In this document: one piece after another, positions 1 to 5,974 of the stretch
Layout of the letters: each line of letters begins with the position of its first letter
How positions within the stretch are numbered: position 1 is the stretch's first letter
Source: Archangium sp.
GTDB lineage: Bacteria; Myxococcota; Myxococcia; Myxococcales; Myxococcaceae
Reading direction: 5' to 3'
Assembly (NCBI GenBank): GCA_016793585.1
Contig: JAEUJR010000842.1
Location: 1 to 8,459 of the forward strand
DNA length: 8,459 nt
The notes under the pieces: generated by a model
Databases searched by the model: none
Told to the model about the DNA's origin: nothing
What the model saw: the letters and a program-made list of their open reading frames with translations, nothing else
Position numbers and translations under genes: made by a program

Positions 1-479
1 CGTTCCCCACCGTGTTCTTCCTCATCGTCGTGGTGGCCGCGCTGCGCGGGCCGTCGGTGGTGGCGGTGGTGCTCGTGCTGGGGCTGACCCGCTGGCCTGA
101 AGCCGCGCGGCTGGTTCGGGCCGAGGTGCTCCGGCTCAAGGGCCTCGACTTCGTGCTGGCTTCGCGGGCGCTCGGCGCCTCCGAGGCCCGAGTCCTCCTG
201 CGCCACCTCGTCCCCAACGCGCTCGGCCCCGTCGTCGTCTCGTCGACCTTCGCCGTGGGCAGCGCCGTGCTCCTCGAGTCGGCGTTGTCGTTCCTGGGCC
301 TTGGCGCGACCCCTCCTGCAGCAAGCTGGGGCGAGCTGTTGCAACAGGCCCATCGAAACCTGATCACCCCCGGCGCCTGGTGGCTGGCGGTGTTTCCCGG
401 GCTGGCGATCGCCTCCCTCGTGCTCGCAACGCAGGCGGTCGGGAAGGGCCTCGCGCGAAGATTCGACGGACGCGCCTGA
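1..479 (+). CDS. Dipeptide/oligopeptide ABC transporter permease (DppC/OppC family), 5'-truncated
   Basis: This is the C-terminal ~159 residues of an inner-membrane permease that would form half of the translocation channel of a peptide importer. The reading frame is open from the left edge (first full codon at position 3) to TGA at 477-479, so the start lies outside the window; family members are usually about 280-300 residues, so roughly the first 130 are missing. The diagnostic feature is the cytoplasmic EAA loop, with SRALGASEARVLLRHLVPNA at about 160-240 matching the binding-protein-dependent permease consensus (ARALGAS...RHILPN). Hydrophobic helices lie before it (VVVAALRG, VVAVVLVLGL) and after it (FAVGSAVLLESALSFLGLG, WWLAVFPGLAIASLVLATQAV). 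The ALSFLGLG and PTP-SWG-L segments are typical of DppC/OppC rather than DppB. Its ATPase partners lie about 2.6 kb downstream, separated by two MshEN genes. Family assignment is secure; the substrate is unknown. Confidence 0.93.
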   Translation, partial: FPTVFFLIVVVAALRGPSVVAVVLVLGLTRWPEAARLVRAEVLRLKGLDFVLASRALGASEARVLLRHLVPNALGPVVVSSTFAVGSAVLLESALSFLGLGATPPAASWGELLQQAHRNLITPGAWWLAVFPGLAIASLVLATQAVGKGLARRFDGRA

Positions 480-490
480 GGCGGTACACT
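463..490 (+). promoter_or_regulatory. Candidate sigma-70-type promoter with very short or no leader
   Basis: TCGACG (463-468, 4 of 6 matches to TTGACA) is followed after 16 nt by TACACT (485-490, 4 of 6 to TATAAT), with the -35 part inside the end of the permease gene. The -10 box ends only 10 nt before the ATG at 501, so a start site 6-8 nt downstream would leave a leader of about 3-5 nt. The bases between the box and the ATG show no Shine-Dalgarno, which fits leaderless or near-leaderless expression. This is a pattern match only; read-through from the permease gene is equally possible. Confidence 0.35.
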
Positions 491-500
491 GCGCTCGTTC

Positions 501-1268
501 ATGCCTTCGATTCGCCTGGGCGATCTGCTCGTCAAAGCCAAAGTGGTGTCCGAGAGTCAGCTCAAGGCGGCTCTGGCGGAGCAGCAGAAGTGGGGCGGCC
601 GGCTCGGCGAGATCCTCGTGCGCATGAACCTCGTCACCGAGGACATGCTGGTCAAGGCGCTCTCGAAGCAGCTCAACATTCCGGCGGTGAACCTCGAGGC
701 GGTGCAGGGCGTGCCGCCGCACGTGCGCGCCAAGATTCCACCCGACATCGCGCGCGATCTCGTGGCGCTGCCCATTCAGCTGCGTGACGAGGGCAAGTCG
801 CTCGTCGTCGCGATGGCCGAGCCGCAGAACATCAAACACCTCGACACGCTGCGTTCGGTCTCGCGCTGCAAGGTGGTGCCGCAGATTGCCGGGCGCCAGG
901 CGATCGCCCGCGCCTTCGCCCGCTTCTACGACGGCTCGGGAGAGATCGACGACGTCGAGGGCAGCTTCAAGCTGGTCGACTCGCAGGGCCACACGATCAT
1001 CAAGAACGTCGAAGAGATGGCGGCGAAGAAGCAGGGCGAGCGGAAGGCGACGAAGGAGTCGATTCCCGCGGCCCGCACCGCCTCGCTCGCCGACGTGCCG
1101 GCCCAGGCCACCACTGCCTCCATCGGCGGCAAGAGCCCGTCTGAGATGCTCAAGGCCATCGAAGACGCCCAGCGCAAAGAGGTCGGAGCGCTCAAGGCGA
1201 TGGTCGAGCTGTTGATCGAGAAGGGTGTCTTCACCCGCGACGAGTACCTGGCGAAGGTCAAGCGCTGA
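501..1268 (+). CDS. MshEN (GspE/PilB N-terminal) domain protein without ATPase; possible c-di-GMP receptor
   Basis: This 255-residue soluble protein begins with the two-helix-pair repeat of the MshEN/T2SSE_N domain. In the family this domain precedes type II secretion and type IV pilus ATPases and can bind cyclic-di-GMP. Two 24-residue motifs of the form RLGxxLV...L..AL..Q occupy residues 5-28 and 34-57, separated by the canonical five residues (QKWGG). The rest of the domain follows to about residue 142 (including NIPAVNLEAVQGVPP, IPPDIARDLVALPI and VVAMAEPQN). No Walker A, Walker B or other ATPase motif follows; instead there is a polar linker (about 145-212) and a charged helical tail (about 214-255). 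The glycine expected at position 10 of each motif is replaced by Lys (motif 1) and Asn (motif 2), so ligand binding is uncertain. The start is fixed by the motif beginning at residue 5. It lies 21 nt after the permease gene and 6 nt before its paralogue. A regulatory or adaptor role is inferred. Confidence 0.88.
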   Translation: MPSIRLGDLLVKAKVVSESQLKAALAEQQKWGGRLGEILVRMNLVTEDMLVKALSKQLNIPAVNLEAVQGVPPHVRAKIPPDIARDLVALPIQLRDEGKSLVVAMAEPQNIKHLDTLRSVSRCKVVPQIAGRQAIARAFARFYDGSGEIDDVEGSFKLVDSQGHTIIKNVEEMAAKKQGERKATKESIPAARTASLADVPAQATTASIGGKSPSEMLKAIEDAQRKEVGALKAMVELLIEKGVFTRDEYLAKVKR

Positions 1269-1274
1269 GGGACG

Positions 1275-3083
1275 ATGCGCAAGAAGCTCGGTGAAATTCT
1301 GCTCGCGTCTGGCGTCGTCACGCAGGCCGATCTCGATCTCGCGTTGAACGATCAGACGGCCGGTGAGCCGGCGCGGGTCGGCGATCTGCTCGTCGCGCTC
1401 GGTCGGCTCACCCCCACGCAGCTCGCGCGGGCGCTCTCGACCCAGCACGCGATTCCCTTCATTCAGCTGCCGCCGATTCCTTCGGACGTGCTGCGCACGA
1501 TTCCGCTCGAGTTTCAGCAGCAACACCGGCTGGTGCCGTTTCGCGTGACGGGCGACGCGATGTCGATCGCCATGGCCGACCCGTCGGACGCCGACGCGGT
1601 CGAAGAGCTGCGCGTCTCGATGAACAAGCGAGTCACCCGGTACGTGGCCGCGAGCGACGAGATCGACGCCATTCACGCGGGGCTGAGCGGCACGTCGGTC
1701 GATCTCCCCGCTCCGCCGCCGCCGAGCCGCGCCGCCCATGCGCCGACCGCCGCCGAGCTGTTCGGCTCTCTCGATCTCGACGCGACCGCGCCACTGGGCG
1801 ACGAGCTGTTCTCGGGCCTCGATCTGCCACCGCCGTCGACCGCCGACCTGCCGCCTCCGCCGGCGATCGCGCCGGTGTCGCCGAGCCCGTTCGAAGACTC
1901 GATTCCGCCCGACGCCGAGCTGCTGCTCGACGAGCCCGTGCCCGAGCCGAAGTCGTCGCGGCGCGAAGAAGAGGAGCCCGAGTTCTTCGAGTCGACGCCC
2001 GCGGTCGTCGCTGCCAGGCCGCAGCCGCCGCCGTCGATCGCCCCCAGCCCCGCGCCCGGCTACGCCCTGTCGGACGACGTCTCGATCGAGAGCGCGCACG
2101 AGGGCCTGACGTCGTCTCCGAGCGGAACGTTCGATCTCACGTCGTCGGTCGAAGAGATGGTGGTCGAAGAAGAAGACGCGCCAGCCGCGCCGGTGCCCGT
2201 CGAGTCCTCTGGCACCTTCGAGGTCGCGCTCACCGAGTCGGGCAACTTCGGCCCTGCGCCCGCGCCCGAGACCTTCGACGTCGCGCTGACCGAGTCAGGC
2301 AACTTCGGCCCGGCTCCGGCGGTGGAGTCGTCGGGAACGTTCGAGGTGCCCCTCACCGATTCGGGCGACTTCGGTGACGCGCCCAGGGAGTCGTCGGGCA
2401 CCTTCGAGGTCGCGTTGAACGAGGGCTCGGGAGACTTTGGCGCGCCAGCGCCGGCGCCCGCCGTCGAGAGCTCTGGCAGCTTCGAGGTCGCGCTCACCGA
2501 GACCTCTGGCAACTTCCCACAGCAGCCAGCCCCTGCGGCCGCCGACGACTTCTTCGCCGAGACGGGCGTGGCGCCCCAGCCCGTTGCTTCCGGCGCCTTC
2601 TCGAGCGACGTCGAAGAGGCCGTCTCGTTCGAAGAGCTGCCCGCCGACTCCACGCTCGAGTCGATTCCCGACAACGCGGAGCCGCTCTTCGACGCGGGCG
2701 CCCCGGCTGAAGGGCTCTTCGCCGAGCCGCCCGCTCCCGCAGCGCCGGCGCCGTTCGAGTTCCCACCGCCGCCAGAGCCGGCTCCTCCCGAAGCGGCCCC
2801 GTCGGTGGCTGTCGAAGAGCCCCAACCGGCCGTCGAGCCGATCGCCGCGCCAGAACCAGCGCCAGCCGAGCCCCCTTCGTCACTTCCGTCATGGCTTGGC
2901 CCAGGAGGTGCGCCCGCAGCCCCTGAAGCAGCGCCCGGGTTCGTCCTGCAGCCCGCAGAGTGGACCGGGAAGCTCGATGACGTGCCGCCGTCGCGGTTGA
3001 TCGTCGGAGCCGTGAAGGCGTTGGTGCTCAAGGGGCTCGTGACCGAGGCCGAGATCCTCGAGGCGCTGGCGAAGAAGTCGTGA
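1275..3083 (+). CDS. MshEN domain protein with long acidic Pro/Ala-rich linker and SGxF repeats
   Basis: This 602-residue protein is a diverged paralogue of the preceding gene. Its N-terminal MshEN domain (about 1-136) has motifs at residues 4-27 and 34-57. Both keep the glycine at motif position 10, but the first begins with Lys instead of Arg and the spacer is six residues (TAGEPA) rather than five. Residues about 140-565 look disordered: rich in Pro, Ala, Glu, Asp and Ser, strongly acidic, with a single lysine and no membrane segment. They include a twin ELFGSLDL/ELFSGLDL motif (161-184) and five ESSGTFEVAL-like repeats (310-414). The last ~36 residues (567-602) are helical-looking and resemble the tail of the upstream protein. 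No ATPase domain is present. The ATG is 6 nt after the upstream stop with GAGGGA immediately before it; the motif at residue 4 supports this start. It may act as a c-di-GMP-responsive scaffold or adaptor, but this is inferred from the domain only. Confidence 0.88.
   Translation: MRKKLGEILLASGVVTQADLDLALNDQTAGEPARVGDLLVALGRLTPTQLARALSTQHAIPFIQLPPIPSDVLRTIPLEFQQQHRLVPFRVTGDAMSIAMADPSDADAVEELRVSMNKRVTRYVAASDEIDAIHAGLSGTSVDLPAPPPPSRAAHAPTAAELFGSLDLDATAPLGDELFSGLDLPPPSTADLPPPPAIAPVSPSPFEDSIPPDAELLLDEPVPEPKSSRREEEEPEFFESTPAVVAARPQPPPSIAPSPAPGYALSDDVSIESAHEGLTSSPSGTFDLTSSVEEMVVEEEDAPAAPVPVESSGTFEVALTESGNFGPAPAPETFDVALTESGNFGPAPAVESSGTFEVPLTDSGDFGDAPRESSGTFEVALNEGSGDFGAPAPAPAVESSGSFEVALTETSGNFPQQPAPAAADDFFAETGVAPQPVASGAFSSDVEEAVSFEELPADSTLESIPDNAEPLFDAGAPAEGLFAEPPAPAAPAPFEFPPPPEPAPPEAAPSVAVEEPQPAVEPIAAPEPAPAEPPSSLPSWLGPGGAPAAPEAAPGFVLQPAEWTGKLDDVPPSRLIVGAVKALVLKGLVTEAEILEALAKKS
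2202..2516 (+). repeat. Five degenerate coding repeats (SGxF-type, about 17-26 residues each)
   Basis: Units begin at 2202, 2265, 2325, 2388 and 2466 and encode residues 310-414 of the larger MshEN protein. Four units start with ESSG(T/S)FEV(A/P)L; the second lacks the ESSG and starts PETFDVAL. Each then has a (T/N)(E/D)...SG(N/D)F half, so SGxF recurs about every ten residues within a unit, and Ala/Pro spacers separate units. Synonymous codons differ between copies while the protein pattern is kept, which argues for selection at the protein level rather than recent DNA duplication. A weaker relative (PSGTFDLTSSVEE) lies just upstream at about 2118-2160. Confidence 0.85.
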
Positions 3084-3087
3084 CGTC

Positions 3088-4005
3088 ATGAGCGTGCTGG
3101 CGCTCGAGGGGCTCGAGGTCTCGCTCGATGACGGCGTTTCGCTGCTCGACGGCGTGGGCTTCACCCTCGAAGCAGGCACCATCACCGCGCTCGTCGGCGA
3201 GTCGGGCAGCGGCAAGTCGGTGACGGCGCTCGCGCTCTGCGGCCTGCTCCCCGCTGCCTTGCGTGCGAGGTGGCGCGGCTTCACCTTCGACGGGCACGAC
3301 GTTCGCGACCCTGCGCCGCTGCGTGGCCGAGGGCTGGCGTTGATGCCGCAAGACGCGCTCGGCTCGCTCGACCCGGTCATGCGAATCGGCGCACAGCTCG
3401 ACGAGGTGCTCTCGCACGTCGCGCGCGTTGGCGCAGGCGATCGCCCCGCTCGAATCGAGGCGCTGCTGCGCGAGGCGGGCTTCTCGGCGCCTTCAGCCGT
3501 GGCGCGCAGCTACCCCCATCAACTCTCGGGCGGCATGCGCCAACGCGCGCTGTTGGCCGCGACGCTGGCGGCAGACCCGCGCGTGCTGCTCGTCGATGAA
3601 CCCACCACCGCGCTCGATGCGTCGCTGCGTCACGGCGTGCTGGCGTTGCTGCGTGAACTCACCACCCGTCGGCAGCTCGCGATGCTCTTCATCACCCACG
3701 ATCTCGCTGCCGCCGAGGCGATCGCCGATCGGGTGACGGTGCTCTACGCGGGCCGCGTCGCCGAGCAGGCTCCCGCGAAGTCGCTCTTCGCCTCGCCCCG
3801 GCACCCCTACACGGCTGGGCTGCTGGCCGCGCGGCTCGATGGCAGCCGCCCCGCGAAGGTGCTGCCCGGCTCGTTGCCGTCGGTTGGAGAGCGGCCAGTC
3901 GGCTGTCGGTTTCAGCCGCGCTGCGGTCGGCGCTCGGGGCAGTGTTCGCAACAGCCAGCGTTCGTCGAAGGCGTCGCCTGTCATCACCCGCTGGGGGCTT
4001 CGTGA
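3088..4005 (+). CDS. Peptide ABC transporter ATP-binding protein (DppD/OppD-like)
   Basis: This 305-residue cytoplasmic ATPase would power a peptide importer together with the next gene product. The motifs occur in order: Walker A GESGSGKS (37-44), Q-loop Gln88 in MPQD, signature LSGGMRQR (146-153), Walker B VLLVDE (166-171), D-loop TALD (174-177) and H-loop His204. The C-terminal oligopeptide-transporter extension (from about residue 235, HPYTAGLL) carries CRFQPRC (Cys273, Cys279), Cys286 and Cys298. In this family such a cysteine cluster can hold an Fe-S centre. The length is slightly below the usual ~320-330. The ATG lies 4 nt after the MshEN gene stop, with only a weak GAAGAAG upstream, which suggests translational coupling; its end overlaps the next start. 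Assignment to the Dpp/Opp/nickel subfamily is firm. Peptide is the most likely substrate class, but the substrate-binding protein that would settle it is not in the window. Confidence 0.95.
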   Translation: MSVLALEGLEVSLDDGVSLLDGVGFTLEAGTITALVGESGSGKSVTALALCGLLPAALRARWRGFTFDGHDVRDPAPLRGRGLALMPQDALGSLDPVMRIGAQLDEVLSHVARVGAGDRPARIEALLREAGFSAPSAVARSYPHQLSGGMRQRALLAATLAADPRVLLVDEPTTALDASLRHGVLALLRELTTRRQLAMLFITHDLAAAEAIADRVTVLYAGRVAEQAPAKSLFASPRHPYTAGLLAARLDGSRPAKVLPGSLPSVGERPVGCRFQPRCGRRSGQCSQQPAFVEGVACHHPLGAS

Positions 4006-4880
4006 GCCTGCTGTCGCTCTCGCACGTCTCGGTTCGCTACCCGGGAGGCCGCCACGACGTCGTGAAGGACGTGTCGTTGTCGGTCGACGCCGGGCAGGTG
4101 CTGGGCGTCGTCGGCGAGAGCGGGTCGGGCAAGTCGACGTTGCTCAAGGCGTGGCTCGGGTTGGTGCCGGTCTCTGCTGGTGTCGTGGCGTGGAGCGGCG
4201 CCGAGCTCGCAAAGCTCTCTTGGAGTGAACTCGCCAGCCGCCGCAGCGCGGTGCAGCCGGTCTTTCAAGATCCCAGCGCCGCGTTGAACCCACGCCTCAC
4301 CATTCGAGCCAGCCTCAGCGAGCCGTTCGAGGTTCACCGGCGGCCAGTGTCTGCGGCCGAGCTGGTGCGGTTGCTCTCAGATGTTCAGCTGGGCGCCGAC
4401 GTGCTCGATCGTCGGCCGCACGAGCTGTCCGCGGGCATGAAGCAACGCATCGCGCTGGCTCGCGCGCTCGCGCTGAATCCGTCGACGTTGTTGCTCGACG
4501 AACCGGTGAGCGCGCTCGATGTCTCGGTGCAGGCGCAGGTGCTCGAGTTGCTCACGACGCTGCGCACGAAGCGCCAGCTGACCCTCGTGCTGGTGAGCCA
4601 CGATCTCGGCGTCATTCGCGCGCTGGCGACCCATGTCGCGGTGCTCTTCGCCGGGCGTGTGGTGGAGCAGGGCACGCTCGACGAGGTCTTTCGGTCTCCG
4701 CTGCACCCGTACACCCGGTCGCTCGTGTCCGACGCGGTGAAGCCTGCGGTCGATCGGCCGATCGCCGCTGAGCCGGGCTGTTCGTTCAGAGCGCGTTGCC
4801 CACTCGCGACCGACGCCTGCCTCGTCACGCCCACGCTCGAGGCCCGCGCCCACCTCGTCGCCTGCTTTCGGAGCGGCTGA
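4002..4880 (+). CDS. Peptide ABC transporter ATP-binding protein (DppF/OppF-like)
   Basis: This is the second ATPase (292 residues) of the importer, pairing with the preceding DppD-like subunit. Walker A GESGSGKS is at 38-45, Q-loop Gln89 in FQDP, Walker B TLLLDE at 162-167, D-loop SALD at 170-173 and the H-loop His at 200. The signature reads LSAGMKQR (142-149), with Ala in place of the second position's Gly of LSGGQ. The C-terminal extension has Cys260, Cys266, Cys273 and Cys288, again the cysteine cluster of this family. I chose the GTG at 4002, which overlaps the upstream TGA (GTGA) behind a G-run (3993-3997), because the family N-terminus (LLSLSHVSVRYPGG) starts right there. A GTG at 3942 in the same frame would add 20 atypical residues encoded inside the previous gene. 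Function is secure at family level. Confidence 0.94.
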   Translation: MSLLSLSHVSVRYPGGRHDVVKDVSLSVDAGQVLGVVGESGSGKSTLLKAWLGLVPVSAGVVAWSGAELAKLSWSELASRRSAVQPVFQDPSAALNPRLTIRASLSEPFEVHRRPVSAAELVRLLSDVQLGADVLDRRPHELSAGMKQRIALARALALNPSTLLLDEPVSALDVSVQAQVLELLTTLRTKRQLTLVLVSHDLGVIRALATHVAVLFAGRVVEQGTLDEVFRSPLHPYTRSLVSDAVKPAVDRPIAAEPGCSFRARCPLATDACLVTPTLEARAHLVACFRSG

Positions 4881-5287
4881 TGTTCTGGCTCAGCCACCAC
4901 ACGCCCGACGAGTGGCACCGCTGCTATCGGCTCGGTCCGTTCCGGGTCTGTGCGCGGTGTCTCGGCGTCTACCCGACGCTCTTCGTCGCGCTCGTGGTGC
5001 TCTTCGCGTCGAGGGCGCCGCTCGAACACGCGTGGGATCTGCAGGTGGTGCTCGCGCTCACGCTGCCCGCCACGCTCGACTGGGCGATCGGGCGGTTCAA
5101 ACCGCACGCGTTCTCGAACCCGTGGCGAACGTTCACCGGCGTGCTCCTGGGACTGGGACTGGCGAGAAGTCTGTTCATCCACCTCCAGCGGCCATTTCCG
5201 GCGGTGTTGCTGGCGCAATTCGTGTTGGTGACAGCGGTTGCGTTGCCTGTCATTCTCGTGACTTACCGCCGCTCACGTCGTGGGTAG
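4880..5287 (+). CDS. DUF2085-like small membrane protein
   Basis: This 135-residue protein has a short N-terminal cytoplasmic-type segment followed by about four hydrophobic helices (roughly 32-44, 54-70, 85-101 and 108-128) and a basic tail (RRSRRG). The N-terminus contains HRCYRLGPFRVCARCLGVY (residues 13-31), which matches the conserved His/CxxC...RCLG-Y pattern I associate with the DUF2085 family of predicted membrane proteins. His13, Cys15, Cys24 and Cys27 could form a metal or redox site, but no function is established. The ATG at 4880 shares its A with the upstream TGA (TGATG) and has GGAG at 4870-4873, so translation is probably coupled to the ATPase gene. The frame is open further upstream, but those residues only shadow the ATPase gene. 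A role alongside the transporter is suggested by the coupling, not by sequence. Confidence 0.78.
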   Translation: MFWLSHHTPDEWHRCYRLGPFRVCARCLGVYPTLFVALVVLFASRAPLEHAWDLQVVLALTLPATLDWAIGRFKPHAFSNPWRTFTGVLLGLGLARSLFIHLQRPFPAVLLAQFVLVTAVALPVILVTYRRSRRG

Positions 5288-5339
5288 ATCACCTTGGCGC
5301 GCCGCTCGTTGAAGAGGGTGCGACACAACGAGGAAAAGG

Positions 5340-5972
5340 TTGGGACCGCAGACTGCCGACGAGCAACTGATGCTCGCGTTCAAGTCGGGTGACGCCCGAG
5401 CGTTTGCCACGCTCGTCTCACGTCACCGGCAACCGGTCTTCAATTTCATCCTGCGTTATGTCGGTCATCGGCAGCGTGCCGAGGACCTGCTGCAGGAGAC
5501 GTGGCTGAAGGTGGTGCGCAGCAGCAGCGAATGGGAGCCAAAGGCCCGGTTCACCACCTGGGTCTATACGATCGCGAGGAACCTCTGCGTGGACAGCGCG
5601 CGGAAAGAGACCTTCAGGGCCACCGACTCGCTCGATGCTCCGGCATCGGCTGACGAGGGCCTCGAGGGTCGCACGAAGGGCGAGCTGGTCGCCGACGAGG
5701 GCGGTGCCACTCCCGATCGTGCCGCGCACAACGCCAGGCTGCGGCCACTGCTCGAACGCGCGATCACCAGTCTGCCCGCCGAGCAGCGAGAGGTCTTCCT
5801 GCTCCGCGAGTACCACGGCATCGGCTTCAAGGAGATCGCCGAGGTCACGGGCGTGAACGAGAACACCGTGAAGAGCCGCATGCGGTACGCGCTCGAAGGG
5901 TTACGAAAGAAGCTGGGTGAGTTCGGAGTCGAAGGCGAAACGATGGATTCCTCGAGAACGGTGGCGGGCTGA
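5340..5972 (+). CDS. ECF-type RNA polymerase sigma factor (sigma-70 family)
   Basis: This 210-residue alternative sigma factor would direct core RNA polymerase to a specific promoter set. Region 2 spans about residues 17-90, with AEDLLQETWLKV (47-58), FTTWVYTIARNLCVDSARK (71-89) and flanking helices; region 4 spans about 134-192, with LPAEQREVFLLREYHGIGFK (145-164) and the helix-turn-helix IAEVTGVNENTVKSRMRYAL (166-185). A charged linker of about 45 residues joins them. There is no sigma region 1.1 or 3, as expected for ECF factors. I place the start at TTG 5340 because GAGGA (5330-5334) lies five nt before it and the DEQLMLAFKSGD segment is family-typical. ATG 5370 is the alternative and would remove ten residues. 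The anti-sigma gene follows after 2 nt, so the factor is probably held inactive at the membrane until a signal arrives. The 52-nt gap upstream shows no convincing promoter. Confidence 0.93.
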   Translation: MGPQTADEQLMLAFKSGDARAFATLVSRHRQPVFNFILRYVGHRQRAEDLLQETWLKVVRSSSEWEPKARFTTWVYTIARNLCVDSARKETFRATDSLDAPASADEGLEGRTKGELVADEGGATPDRAAHNARLRPLLERAITSLPAEQREVFLLREYHGIGFKEIAEVTGVNENTVKSRMRYALEGLRKKLGEFGVEGETMDSSRTVAG

Positions 5973-5974
5973 CG

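Noticed and set aside
2060..3031. Long minus-strand open frame (323 codons) opposite the MshEN linker
   Set aside because: It is a shadow of the biased codon use on the + strand: Ser/Gly/Ala-rich low complexity, no recognisable domain, and the + strand frame has a clear domain and repeats.
3942..4001. Upstream GTG start (3942) for the second ATPase
   Set aside because: It adds 20 Arg-rich residues encoded inside the previous gene; the overlapping GTG at 4002 gives the usual family N-terminus.
4751..4764. Perfect 14-nt palindrome CGATCGGCCGATCG
   Set aside because: It lies within the ATPase coding sequence (codons for Asp-Arg-Pro-Ile), and CGATCG is common throughout the window, so an operator role is not supported.
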